Source: Prorocentrum cordatum
Taxonomy: Eukaryota; Sar; Dinophyceae; Prorocentrales; Prorocentraceae
Reading direction: 5' to 3'
Assembly (NCBI GenBank): GCA_963575745.1
Contig: CAUYUJ010002079.1
Location: 1 to 64,000 of the forward strand
DNA length: 64,000 nucleotides
Positions 50,716-62,250 of the stretch are shown in pieces. The position numbers were made by a program, and so were the translations under genes. How positions within the stretch are numbered: position 1 is the first letter of the stretch; the number at the start of each line of letters is the position of its first letter. Under the pieces are notes generated by a model, which was not told the origin of the DNA, ran no database searches, and saw only the letters and a program-made list of their open reading frames with translations.

Positions 50716-50755
<40 letters not shown>

Positions 50756-50950
50756 GGTCGAATACGAATAGGTTTGTGAACCTAGCTCGGGTAGCAGAAC
50801 GAGTTCAGACCTCTCGATGCAACAGACGAACGCTAGCTCCGAGCCACGTGTCATAAGTCCACGCGTATCTCTGGAGTGCGCACGGTGAAAATATCTGGTC
50901 GGGTCGACCAACTAGCTCCACCCCGCGCCGGAATTCCACTAGCTCATCGA

Positions 50951-51296
50951 CTGGCGCCGGCGGTGAACCGTCGACCTGGTCAGGAAACCTCGTAGAGATC
51001 CTTCCACATCGACAGAGAGAGCTTCTGGGAGCATTTCGCCCCAAAAAAAAATATTTGTCATGTCGATTCCGTTTTCAAAGTACATGTGCTCCTACAGAGC
51101 TCACATTGAGGCGCAGAGGCCAATCGTTCAGGGTGAAAAAACGGTTTCCTCAAAATGAACTGTCAAATATCTTTCAAATCTTTGCAAAACCGACCCAAAG
51201 TTGTCACATTGTCTCTTCTGGTCGGGTCGGCCAACTGGCTCCATCCCGCGACGGAATTCCTCAAAGCTCATCGACGCCGAAGAGCTCTACGAGGTA
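50951..51296 (+). mobile_element. Complete type B element (346 bp) with A/T target
   Basis: CTGGCGCCGGCGGTGAACC to GAGCTCTACGAGGTA. Flanks TAGCTCATCGA and TGCCGAAGAGCTTCACGAGG rejoin to the normal B/C right end. Confidence 0.85.
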
Positions 51297-52096
51297 TGCC
51301 GAAGAGCTTCACGAGGTTTTCCCGCAGAGCAAAGAGACTGGGAGCCGGCAGTAAACCGTCAACCAGGTTACCGCCGGGACCCTCGTAGAGCTCTCCAGTT
51401 GCTTGGATGTCGATCATACAGCTGAAGTGAACAGTGACCTCACAATAATTCAAATACTAGTTCGATGTAATATTCAGATGTTGAAGCTTTCTGTTTACAT
51501 TGGAACTCAGGATCTCGTTGTTCAACAGCGCTTCATAACCTGCTACATATGCAGAATGGATTAATGTATCTTGATTCAAGCTGTTGTCGAATGCACATGA
51601 CCATGATTTTGAAAGAAAAATCCAACGGCCAACAGTTCCTTCACGTTTTTTTTACAGTAATATTACAGCTACGGCCCTGAGGATTTAACACGCGAACGCG
51701 ACACAACCCAATACACGTTACAGAAATAGTGGTTCCCGAATCGAATTTTCTCGAAACTGGGAGCCAGCTAAACCGTCAACCAGGTTACCGCCGGGGGTCT
51801 CGCAAAAGCTCTAGGCCCACGGAATTCCGTTGGATCCCGAAGTAAAATCAAGCAGACATGAGCTTAGAAAACTGTTCTTGATCATTCGGAAAATACACTC
51901 CTACAGCCCATTCTTCCTCCACGTTTTTTGACAACAATATTCCAGCTACGAGCCTCAAAATTCGACGGGCGAGCGCGGCAGAACCCATTCTACGTTACAA
52001 AAATAATGGTTCCCAAAATAAATTTCAAAATCTCTCGAAATATTCAAAAAACTGCCCCGAGGTCATCACATTGTCCGCCCGGGCCGGGTTGGCGAA
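51297..52096 (+). mobile_element. Two diverged type C elements
   Basis: C heads at 51338 and 51757 (loop ACCAGG) with AT-richer, diverged bodies keeping TACAGTAATATTACAGCTACGG, AACCCAATACACG and ATCACATTGTCCGCCCGGG. The head at 51757 has lost part of its left stem. Right ends are not traceable. Confidence 0.55.
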
Positions 52097-52837
52097 CTGG
52101 CGCCGGCGGTGAACCGTCAACCTGGTCACCGCCGGGAACCTCGTACAACTCCTTTCACGCGGGAGAGTGCTCAGAGTCGAAAGTGAGAGCTTCTGGAGGC
52201 ATCCCTCGAAAAATTGAAACTATTCATTTTTTTCATGTCGACACAAAGTTAATTCCCCCAAGTGTTTCGATAGTACAGGTGCGCCTACAGAGCTCATATT
52301 AAGACGCAGAGGCCCTCATAGTCGTTTACAGGTGAAAAAAATCTGCTTTCTCAAAATCAATAGTCAAATATCTTTCAAACTGGGAACCAGCGGCAACCCG
52401 TCAACAGGGTTACCGCCGGGCACCTCGTATAGCTCTTTTCTTGCACAGCGCTCCTCGAAACACATGAAGGGAGCTTCTGAAGCGAGAGCCGAAAAACTCG
52501 AAAAATCAAAATTTCTGGATTTTCATCCAAAGCCGGTTGCTCCAAGTGTTTTGATAGTAATACTGCACCTACGGACCTGAGAATTTGACTGGCATACGCG
52601 GCATAACCCACTACAGGTGCCAGAAATCTGCTTTCTCAAAATGAATTGTCAAATATCTTTCAAATCTTAGCAAAACCCACCCAAAGTTGTCACATTGTCT
52701 CTTTTCGTCAGGTCGGCCAACTAGCTCCACCCCGCGCCGGAATTCCTCTAGCTCATCGACGCCGAAGAGTTCTGCGAGGTATATTCGCAAAACCACCCAA
52801 AAGTTGTCACATTGTCCGTTCTGGTCGGGTCGACCAA
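52097..52837 (+). mobile_element. Type B element interrupted by a C element and then an A-prime element
   Basis: Head at 52097 (TGGTCACCGCC). The body is broken at CTTTCAAA by 52380-52781, resumes TATTCGCAAAACCACCC, and is broken again at GACCAA by the head at 52838. Confidence 0.7.
52380..52781 (+). mobile_element. Complete type C element (402 bp) with A/T target
   Basis: CTGGGAACCAGCGGCAACC to TCTGCGAGGTA. Excision gives CTTTCAAA + TATTCGCAAAACC, identical to the uninterrupted sequence at 54702-54722. Confidence 0.88.
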
Positions 52838-54207
52838 CTGGGCGCCGGCGGTAAACCGTGAACCTTTCTTACCGCCTGGGGACTCGTAGAGCTTCCTAAC
52901 CATGCATAATGTCAAATATATATATAATATATATATAAAAATATATATAATATATATATAAATATATATAGATAACAAAAAAACGAATAGTTTTTCGGCC
53001 CCAGCGATTCCAGACCTCTCGATGCAACAGCCGAACGCCTCTGATACTTCTGGATCGTTTTCTGTGCGTACCAGCTCGTAGCTCTCCTACAGCCCGAGTT
53101 CAATGCAGAAGAGGGACGAAATCTGCCAAGGCAACTTAAAGAATGCGAATAGTTTTGCGGACCTAGTCCGAGTGGTTAACCCAGTTCAGACCTCTGGATG
53201 CAACAGACGAGTGCGCACAATGATTTCGAATCAGTTTCTGTGGGTATCAGCTGTGTAGCTCTCATACAGCCCGAGTTACGTGCAATATCGACAGCACCGT
53301 CAAGATGACTCGAACAATACGAGTGGGTTTGCCAACCTAGCTCGAGTAGCAAAACGAGTTCAGACCTCTGAATAAGACAGACGGACGCGCCTGATGTGTC
53401 CGAATCGATTCCTGTGATTATGCCACCCTGCAGCCCCCCTACAGACCGAGTTAAGTGCAGAAAACCGACAGCACCTCCCAGGATGACTCGACCAATACGA
53501 ATAGTTTCGCGAACCTAGCTCGAGTAGCAGACGAAGTTCAGACCTCTGGATGCGACAAGCGGACGCGCCTGATGTCTCCGAATCGATTCCTGTGATTATG
53601 AAGCCTGTAGCCCCCCTACAGCCCGAGTTAAGTGCAGAAAACCGACAGCGCCTCTCAAGATGACTCGAACAGTACGAATAGTTCGCGACCTAGCTCGGGC
53701 AGCAGACCGAGTTCAGAGCTCTGAATTCAACAGACAAACGCGCCCGATGATTCTGAATCGGTTTCTGTAAGTATCAGCTACGTGGCTGTCCTACAGCTCG
53801 AGTTAAGTACAAAAATCCGAGAACGTCTGTCAAGATGCCTCGAATAATACGAACAGGTTTGCGGACCTAGCTCAGCTAGCAGACCGAGTTCAGACCTCTG
53901 GATGCGACAGACGAACGCGCCTGATCATTCTGGATTGGTGAAGACCAGCTCTGTAGCTGTCCTCTATCTCGAGTTAAGTACAAAATACCAACAACGCGTA
54001 CCAAGATGACTCGAAACGGCCGATCCCGCCAGTGTGCTTTTTGGCAGTAAAAGGTACCCGATCGAGCTGAGTTCAAGATGGCGAGCGAGAATAAGATCGA
54101 ATATCACGGGAAGAAATACTAGAGCTCAAACGAATTGAGAAATTTCGAGAACAAAATTTTCAACGACCAAAAGTCACCAAAAGGTCCGTCGAGATTTTTC
54201 TTCCCAA
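52838..54207 (+). mobile_element. Type A-prime element, interrupted at its right end
   Basis: Head at 52838, (TA)n at 52915-52972, six diverged ~178-bp units, right-end module to CTTCCCAA, where a B element (54208) enters. Confidence 0.65.
52915..52972. repeat. (TA)n tract inside an A-prime element
   Basis: AT-only stretch with alternating TATATA and AATATA blocks, absent from other copies of the head-proximal region, which read TATAATGTCGAAAAAAATTGC. Confidence 0.85.
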
Positions 54208-54424
54208 CTGGCGCCGGCGGTGAACCGTCATCCTGGTCACCGCCGGGAACCTCGAGCTCTTTTCACGCGTGAGAGAGCTGAGAGTTGGAAGAAAGAGCTT
54301 CTGGAGGCATTTCTCGAAAAATTGAACATTCATTTTTTTCATGTCGACATGAAGTTGATTCCCCCAAGTGTTTTGATAGTAAATGTGCACCTGCAGAGCT
54401 CATGTTAAGACCCAGAGGCCCTCA

Positions 54425-54825
54425 CTGGAAACCGGCGGTAAACCGTCAACCTGATTACCGCAGGGAACCTCGTAGAGCTCTTTCCTTGCACGGCGATCCT
54501 CCGAACACATGAAGAAAGCTTCTGGAGCGAGAAACAAAAAAATCGGAAAATCACATTTTTCTGTTTTTATCCAACGACGGTTGCTCCAAGTGTTTTGATA
54601 GTAATACTGCACCTACGGACCTGAGAATTTGACTGGCAGACGCGGCATAACCCACTACAGGTGCGAAAAATATGCTTTCTTAAAATAAATGGTCAAATAT
54701 GTTTCAAATATTCGCAAAACCACCCAAAAGTTACCACTTTGTCCTTTCTGGCCAGGTCGACCAACTAGCTCCACCCCGCGCCGGAATTCCTCTAGCTCAT
54801 CGATGTCGAAGAGCTCTACGAGGTA
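54425..54825 (+). mobile_element. Complete type C element (401 bp) with A/T target
   Basis: CTGGAAACCGGCGG to GAGCTCTACGAGGTA. Uninterrupted and well conserved, so a good reference copy. Its body contains AAGTGTTTTGATAGTAATAC, ATAACCCACTACAGGTGCG and CCAACTAGCTCCACCCCGCG. Confidence 0.88.
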
Positions 54826-55199
54826 TATTCGTTTACAGGTGGGAAAAATCTGGTTTCTTAAAACTGGGAACCGGCGGTAAACCGTGAACCAGGTTACCGC
54901 CGGGACCCTCGTAGAGCTCTGAATAGACCAAGTCGTTGCCGAGATAACAGCAGAAAGACGCTTCTCAATACCAGCTTGAAAAATAAAGAAGTATTGTTTT
55001 CCGTCGTGCACAATGTTGGTTCCCCCTAGTGTTTTGATCGAAATACTGCAGCTAGGGCCCTGAGGATTGCACCATCGGAAGCGCCATGATTCACTGCATA
55101 GAATATAAATTCAAATTTGCAAAACGAATTTCAAAATCTCTCGCCATCTTTGAAAAACCGACTCCAGGTCACAGTGTCCGCTCGGGCCGGGTTGGCGAA

Positions 55200-56785
55200 C
55201 TGTCGCCGGCGGTGAACCGTCAACCTAGTCACCGCCAGGAACCTCGTAGAGCTCCTAACAGGCACGAAAGTGCTTAGAATCGAAGCAGACAGCTTCTCGC
55301 GGCCGTTCTCGAGAAATATCAACTTTCATTTTTCGATGTCACTCCGATGTCGGTTCCCACTCATTTTCGGATAGTAAAACTCTCGAGAGAGCTGATCTGC
55401 TCTGACAATAAAGTTTAGATACAAATGCTACGCGTAAAAATCTCCTTTCTCAAAATAAATGGCCAAATATCTTTCATTTGTTTTACAAAACGGCCCAAAA
55501 GTTATCAGTCCATTCTGGTCGGGTCGACCAACTAGCTCCACCCCGCGCCGGAACTGGGCGCCGGCGGTAAACCGTCAACCTTTCTTACCGCCGGGGGACT
55601 GGTAGAGCTTCCTGACCATATATAATGTCGAAAAAAATTGCAGAGAACGAATAGTTTGTCAGCGTAAACGATTCCAGACCTCTCGATGCAACAGCCGAAC
55701 GCCCCTCATGCTTCTGGATCGTTTTCTGTGCGCACGAGCTCCGTAGCTCTCCTACAGCCAGAGTTACGTGCGAAAATCGACAGCACCTCTCAAGATCACT
55801 CGAACAATACAAATAGTTTCTCGAGTATCAGACCGAGTTCAGACCTCTGAATGCAACAGGCGGCGCCTGATGTCTCCGAATCGATTCCTGTGATTACCAG
55901 CCCTGCAGCCCCCTTACAGCCCGAGTTAAGTGCAGAAAACCGATAGCACCTCTGAAGATGACTCGAACAATATGAATAGTTTCGCGGACCTAGCTCGAGC
56001 AGCAGACGCGTTCAGAGCTCTGAGTGCGACAGACGGACGCGACTGATGTCTCCGAATCGATTCCAGTGATTACCAGCCCTGCAGCCCCCTTACAGCTCGA
56101 GTTAAGTGCAGAAAACGGACAGCATCTCTCAAGATGAATCAAAGAATACAAATGGTTTTGCGGACCTAGCTCGGGCAGCACACCGAGTTCTCAGCTCTGG
56201 ATTTGGCAGACGGGCGCGCCTGATGTCTCCGAATCGATTCCTGTGAGTACAAGCCCTGTGGCCCCCCCTACAGAACGAGTTAAGTGCAGAAAACTGACAG
56301 CACCTCTCAAGATGACTCGAATAATACGAATAGTTTCGCGAACCTAGCTCGGGCAGCAGACCGAGTTCAGACCTCTAGATGGAACAGACGAACGCGCCTG
56401 ATCATTCGCAATCGATTTCTGTGAAAATGAGCTTCGTAGCTGCCGTACAGGTACAAAATACCGACAACGCGTATCAAGATGACTCGAAACAGCCGATCCC
56501 GCCGCAACGCTTTTCGCAGAAATATTTACCCGATCGAGCTGAGATTAAGACGGCGACCGGGCAAAAGATCGAATATGGTCAGATAAAATACTAGAGCTCA
56601 AACGAATTGTTGAATTTCGAGAACAAAATTTTCAAGCGACCAAAAGTCAGCAAAAGGTCCGTCGAGATTTTCTTGCCAATTAGCTCTCCAGCGCGCCGGA
56701 ATTACTCAAGCTTCCAGCAACTAGCTAAGGGAAGCTCTACGAGTTATTCCTCTAGCTCATCGATGCCGACGAGCTCTACGAGGTA
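55200..56785 (+). mobile_element. Type B element (net about 393 bp) containing an A-prime element
   Basis: Head CTGTCGCCGGCGGTGAACC at 55200, closing GAGCTCTACGAGGTA at 56785. Flanks GGTTGGCGAA and CTAGCTGAACCCCGCG rejoin as a C-element body. Confidence 0.8.
55554..56746 (+). mobile_element. Complete type A-prime element (1193 bp) with A/T target
   Basis: CTGGGCGCCGGCGG to GGGAAGCTCTACGAGTTA. Flanks CCCCGCGCCGGAA and TTCCTCTAGCTCATCG rejoin exactly. Innermost level of a four-level nest. Confidence 0.88.
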
Positions 56786-56856
56786 CTAGCTGAACCCCGC
56801 GCCGGAATTCCTCTAGCTCATCGATGCCGAAGCTCTACGAGGTATGAATTGTCAAA

Positions 56857-57252
56857 CTGGCGCCGGCGGTGAACCGTCAACCTGGTCACCGCCGGGAACC
56901 TCGTAGAGCTCCTTTCACGCGCGAGAGTGCTCAGAGTCAAAAGCGTGAGCTTCTGGAGGCATTTCGTGTCGAGATGAAGTGATGTTTTTCATGTCGAGAT
57001 GAAGTTGGTTCCCCCAGGTGCTTCGATAGTGAATGTGCGCCTACAGAGCTCATATTAAGACGCAGAGACCCTCATAGTCGTTTACAGGTGCGAAAAATCT
57101 GCTTTCTCAAATTGAGTTGTCAAATATCCTTCAATCTTTCGCAAAACCACCCAAAAGTTATCACTTTGTCCTTTGTGGCCGGGTCGGCCAACTAGCTCCA
57201 CCCCGCGCCGGAATTCCTCTAGCTCATCGATGCCGAAGAGCTCTACGAGGTA
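56857..57252 (+). mobile_element. Complete type B element (396 bp)
   Basis: CTGGCGCCGGCGGTGAACC to GAGCTCTACGAGGTA. It is followed by an extra B/C right end (57253-57312) before the host resumes TTTTGCACAAAG. Confidence 0.75.
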
Positions 57253-57401
57253 CTAGCTCCACCCTGCGCCCGAATTCCTCTTAGCTCATCTTGGCGAAGA
57301 GCTCTACGAGGTATTTTGCACAAAGATCGAAAAACCGACCCCAAGTCGTCACATTGTCTCTTAACGTCGGGTCGGCCAACTAGCTCCACACCGCGCCGGA
57401 A

Positions 57402-58958
57402 CTGGGCGCCGGCGGTGAACCGTCAACCTTTCTTACCGCCGGGGGACTCGTAGAGCTTCCTGACCATATATAATGTCGAAAACAATTGCAGAGAACGAAT
57501 AGTTTCTCAGCCTAAGCGATTTCAGACCTCTCGATGCAACAGCCGAACGACCCTCATGCTGCTGGATCGTTTTCTGTGCGCACGAGCTCCGTAGCTCTCC
57601 TACAGCCCGAGTTACGTGCGAAAATCGACAGCACAAGATCACTCGAACAATACAAATAGTTCCGCGAATCTAGCTCGAGTCTCAGACCGAGTTCAGACCT
57701 CTGAATGCAACAGGCGGACGCGCCTGATGTCTCTGGATCGATTCCTGTGATTACCAGCCCTGCAGCCCCCTTACAGCCTGAGTTACTGGGCGCCGGCGGT
57801 AAACCGTCAAGCTTCCTTACCGCCGGGGGACTCGTAGAGCTTCCTGAGCATATCTAATGTCGGAAAAAATTGCAGAGAACGAATAGTTTTTCAGCCTAAA
57901 CGATTTCAGACCTCTCGATGCAACAGCCAAACGCCCCTCATGCTTCTGGATCGTTGTCTCTGCGTACGAGCTCCGTAGCTCTCCTACAGCCCGAGTTACG
58001 TGCGAAAATCGACAGCACCTCTCAAGATCACTCGAACAATACAAATAGTTTCGCGAATCTAGCTCGAGTATCAGACCGAGTTCAGACATCTGAATGCAAC
58101 AGGCGGACGCGCCTGATGTCTCCGAATCGATTCCTGTGATTACCAGCCCTGCAGCCCCCTTACAGCCCGAGTCAAGTGCAGAAAATCGACAGCACCTCTG
58201 AAGATGACTCGAACAATACGAATAGCTTCGCGGACCTAGCTCGGGCAGCAGGCCGAGTTCAGGGCTCTGAATGCGACAAGTGGACGCGACTGATGTCTCC
58301 GAATCGATTCCAGTGATTACCAGCCCTGCAGCCCCCTTACAGCTCGAGTTAAGTGCAGAAAACGGACAGCACCTCTCAAGATGACTCGACGAAATACGAA
58401 TAGTTTTGCGAACCTAGCTCGGGCAGCACACCGAGTTCCGAGCTCTGGATTCGGCAGGCGACGCGCCTGATGTCTCCGAATCGATTCCTGTGAGCACGAG
58501 CCCTGTAGCCCCCCTACAGCCCGAGTTAAGTGCAGAAAACTGTCAGCACCTCTCAAGATGACTCCAACAACACGAATAGTTTCGCGAACCTAGCTCGGGC
58601 AGCAGACCGAGTTCAGACCTCTAGATGCAACAGACGAACGCGCCTGATGATTCGCAATCGAATTCTGTGAGAATGAGCTCTGTAGCTGCCCTACAGCTCG
58701 AGTTAAGTACAAAATACCGACAACGCGTATCAAGATGACTCGAAACAGCCGATCCCGCCGCGATGCTTTTTTGCAGAAATATTTACCCGATCGAGCTGAG
58801 ATTGAGAATGCGAGCGGGAATAAGATCGAATATGGTCAGAAAAAAAACTAGAGCTCAAACGAATTGTTGAATTTCGAGATTCAAATTTTCAACCGAGCAA
58901 AAGTCACCAAAAGTCCGTCGAGATTTTTCTTGCCAACTAGCTCTCCAGCGCGCCGGAA
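57402..58958 (+). mobile_element. Type A-prime element broken by a second A-prime head
   Basis: Head at 57402, partial units, second head at 57786 (at CTGAGTTA), ~178-bp units, right-end module to GCGCCGGAA where a B element (58959) enters. Confidence 0.6.
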
Positions 58959-59632
58959 CTGGCGCCGGCGGTGAACCGTCAACCTAGTCACCGCCGGGAA
59001 TTTCGTAGAGCTCCTCACACTGGGAAGAGTGCTGAGAATCGAAGTAGAATAAAAAAATAGATTTTTCGAAAACCTTTATTTTTGATTTTTTCGAAGTTCA
59101 CATTCGCTCAGTTCCCGGAAGTCAACTCATAAGAAAATACATCGGGAGAGCTGAGCTGCTGTCAGAGAGGAGTTTATATGCCAATGCGAGGCGCAAAAAT
59201 CTGCTTTCTCAGAATAAATGGTTAAATATCTTTCAAATTTTCGCAAAACCGACCAAAAGTCATAAATTTGTCCGCCCCAGCCGGGTCGACCGACTGGAAC
59301 CGGCGGTAAACCGACAACCTGGTCACCGCCGGAACCCTCGTGGAGCTCTTTTCTTGCACGGCGATCGTCGGAACACATGGAGAAAGCTTCTGGAGCGAGA
59401 AACAAAAAATTCGAAAAATCTGATTTTTTTCGATATTCATATCAGCTTGGTTCCCGGAAGTCAACTCTCAAGAAAATACATCGGGAGAGCTAAGCTGCTG
59501 TCAGAGAAGAGTTTATATGCCAATGCGACGCGCAAAAATCTGCTTTCTCGAAATAAATGGTTAAATATCCTTCAAATTTTCGCAACACCGACCAAAAGTC
59601 ATAAATTTGTCCGCCCAGGCCGGGTCGACCAA
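58959..59632 (+). mobile_element. Type B element interrupted by a C element
   Basis: B head at 58959 (TAGTCACCGCC) and C head at 59293. Their bodies are near-identical from CATCGGGAGAGCT to GGTCGACC. Both right ends lie beyond the A-prime element inserted at 59633. Confidence 0.6.
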
Positions 59633-61022
59633 CTGGGCGCCGGCGGTAAACCGTCAACCTTTCTTACCGCCGGGGGACTCGTAGAGCTTCCCGACAGCAT
59701 ATGACGTCAAAAAAATTGCAGAGAACGAATAGTTTTTCAGCCAAAGCGATTTCAGACCTCTCGATGCAACAGCCGAACGCCCCCCGATGCTTCTGGATTG
59801 TCTTCAGTACGAGCTCTGTAGCTCTCCTACAGCCCGAGTACGTGCGTAAATCGACAGCACCTTTCAAGATGACTCGAACAAAACGAATAGTTTGGCAAAC
59901 CCAGCTCGAGTATCAGGCCGAGATCAAACCTCTGCATGCGACAGGCGGACGCGTCTGACGTCTCCGAATCGATTCCTGTGATTATCAGCCCTGCAGCCCC
60001 CCTACAGCCCGAGTTAAGTGCAGAAAGCCGACAGCATCTTTCAGCATGACTCGAACAATACGAACAGCTTCGCGGACCTAGTTCGGGCAGCAGACAGAGT
60101 TCGGAGCTCTGGATTCGAAAGGCGGACGCACCTGATGTCTCCGAATCGATTCCAGTAATTACCAGCCATGCAGCCCCCTACAGCCCGAGATAAGTACAGA
60201 GAACCGACAGCATCTCTCAAGATGACTCGAACAATACGCATAGTTTCGCGATTCTAGTTCGGGCAGCAGACCGAGTTCCGAGCTCTGGATTCCACAGGCG
60301 GACGCGCCTGATGTCTTCAAATCGATTGCTGTCACCGCCAGCACTGTAGCCGCCCTACAGCCCGAGTTAAGTGCAGAAAACCCTCTCAAGATGACTCGAA
60401 CAATACGAATTGTTTCGCGATTCTGGATCGGGCAGCAGACCGAGTTCAGTGCACTGAATTCAACAGACAAACGCGACTGACGATTCTGAATCGGTTACTG
60501 TAAGAATCAGCTCTGTAGCTGTCCTACAGCTCGAGTTAAGTACAGAAAACCGAGAGCACCCGTCAAGATGACTCGAATAATACGAACAGATTTGCGGACC
60601 TAGCTCGGCTAGCAGACCGAGTTCAGACTTCTAGATGCAACAGGTGCACTCGCCTGATCATTCTAAATCGATAAGGTGTGCTTACCAGATCTGTAGCTGT
60701 CCTATATCTCGAGTTAATAAGTCCAATATACCGACAGCGCGTATCAAGATGACTCGAAACAACCGATCCCGCCGCAGTGCTTCTTGACAGTAAAAAGTAC
60801 CCGATCGAGCTGAGATCAAGATGGCGAGCGGTAATGAGATCGAATATCACGGGAAAAAATACTAGAGCTCTAACGAATGGTTGAATTTCGAGAACAAAAT
60901 TTTCAACCGAGCAAAAGTCAGCAAAAGGTCCGTCGAGATTTTTCTTGTCAACTAGCTCTCCAGCGCCCCGGAATTACTCTTAAGCTTCCAGCAACAACTT
61001 GCAAGGGAAGCTCTACGAGTTA
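59633..61022 (+). mobile_element. Complete type A-prime element (1390 bp)
   Basis: CTGGGCGCCGG to GGGAAGCTCTACGAGTTA. Excision joins GGGTCGACCAA to CTAGCTCCACCCCGCG. Confidence 0.8.
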
Positions 61023-61044
61023 CTAGCTCCACCCCGCGCCGGAA

Positions 61045-61990
61045 CTGGGCGCCGGCGGTAAACCGTCAACCTTTCTTACCGCCGGGGGACTCGTAGAGCT
61101 TCCTGACAATATATAATGTCGAAAAAAATTGCAGAGAACAAATAGTTTTTCAGCCCAAGCGATTTCAGACCTCTCGATGCAACAGCCGGGAGCCCCCGAT
61201 GCTTCTCGATTGTCTGCTGTACGAGCTCTGTAGCTCACAGCCCGAGTTACGTGCGTAAATCGACAGCACCTCTCAAGATGACTAACAAAACGAACAGTTT
61301 GGCAACCCAGCTCGAGTATCAGACCGAGGTCATGGGCTCTGTATTCGACAGGCGCACGCGTCTGATGTCTCCGAATCGACTCCTGCGATTACCAGCCCTG
61401 CAGCCCCCCTACAGCCCGAGTTAAGTGCAGAAAACCGACAGCATCTCTCAGGATGACTCGAACAATACAATAGGTTCGCGATGATAGATCGGGCAGCAGA
61501 CCGAGTTTCGAGCTCTGGATTCGACAGGGGGACGCGCCTGATGTCTTCAAATCGATTCCTGTGACCACCAGCACTGTAGCCCCCCTCAGCCTGAGTTGAG
61601 TGCAGAAAACCGAGCACTTCTCAAGATCACTTGAAGAATACGAATAGTTTCGCGATTCTAGATCGGGCAACAGACCGAGTTCAGAGCTCTGGATTCAACA
61701 GACGAACGCGACTGATGATTATGAATCGGTTTCTGTAAGTATCAGCTATGTAGCTCGAGTTAAGTACAGAAAACCGGGAGCACCTGTCAAGATGACTCGA
61801 ATAGTACGAATACGTTTGCGGACCTAGCTCGGCTAGCAAACCGAGTTCAGACCTCTGGATGACAGACGAATGCGCCTGATCATTCTGAATCGATTAGCTC
61901 TGCTTACCAGCTCTTTAGTTGTCCTGAAGCTCGAGTTATGTTCAGAAAACCGTCATCGCGTGTCAAGATGACTCGAAACGGTCGATCCCG
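61045..61990 (+). mobile_element. Type A-prime element, truncated by repeat family E
   Basis: Head at 61045 and about five diverged units. It stops in the right-end module at GTCGATCCCG, where unrelated sequence begins. Confidence 0.6.
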
Positions 61991-62250
61991 GCACTTGGTA
62001 GCGACACCGGGAGAGCCAAGAACCTCTGGGACGGGAAATCTTTCCTGGAGAGCCCTGGCGCTCCCCAGAAGCGCTTCTGAAGCGCTGCCGGGAACGCTAC
62101 CAGCCATGCCTGCATGCATGCAGGCCCGCGTGACCGCCTGCTGGAAGCGCGCCCAAACCCGCTGCCGGCTCAGGCGAGTTGCTGCGAGGATCGTGCAGCA
62201 CCACCGTCCGGCCTCTAATCTAAACCCTCTGTCTCTCAGAGAGCTCTCCG
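61991..62250. repeat. Palindrome-centred repeat family E, copy 2
   Basis: Perfect 18-bp palindrome at 62108-62125 (half-site GCCTGCATG), CGCTGCCGG on both sides, and the CACCACCGTCC...CTCTCAGA tail shared with 39230-39435. No open frame of interest. Confidence 0.6.

Larger units (their letters stand above)
48036..50752 (+). mobile_element. Poly(A)-tailed 2.7-kb insertion of foreign composition
   Basis: GC-rich DNA unlike the array, ending in AAGAAGAAG plus about 37 A (50716-50752). The host repeat is interrupted in an A-rich stretch (GAAAAATAT/CGGTCG in undisturbed copies). It contains a single diverged minisatellite unit (48093-48165), a GC-rich part with a helicase fragment on the opposite strand, the 90-bp minisatellite and a (GAT)n tract (50581-50607). 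The poly(A) end suggests retroposition; no RT is present. Confidence 0.6.
47653..50950 (+). mobile_element. Type A-prime element fragment hosting a poly(A)-tailed insertion
   Basis: Head at 47653, first repeat unit to about 48035, then the foreign 2.7-kb insertion. Element sequence resumes at CTCGGTCGAATACG (50753) but soon passes (about 50836) through an unassigned stretch into a B/C tail, GGTCGGGTCGACCAAC...CTCATCGA (50950). Confidence 0.6.
54864..56844 (+). mobile_element. Type C element (net about 395 bp) containing B and A-prime elements
   Basis: Head at 54864 and closing AAGCTCTACGAGGTA at 56844. Host flanks TTTCTTAAAA and TGAATTGTCAAA rejoin as the normal body. Confidence 0.82.
54208..57401 (+). 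mobile_element. Type B host element with three successive insertions
   Basis: Host pieces are 54208-54424, 54826-54863, 56845-56856 and 57313-57401. They are separated by C 54425-54825, C 54864-56844 (itself two levels deep) and B 56857 to about 57312. Joined, the pieces read as one normal B/C body (CCCTCA+TATTCGTTTACAGG, CTTAAAA+TGAATTGTCAAA, GTCAAA+TTTTGCACAAAG). Confidence 0.75.

Noticed and set aside
49084-50856. Long open frames of 455-533 codons on both strands over the 90-bp minisatellite
   Set aside because: They are by-products of a stop-poor repeat whose length is a multiple of 3. No flanking domain, leader or conserved start supports translation.
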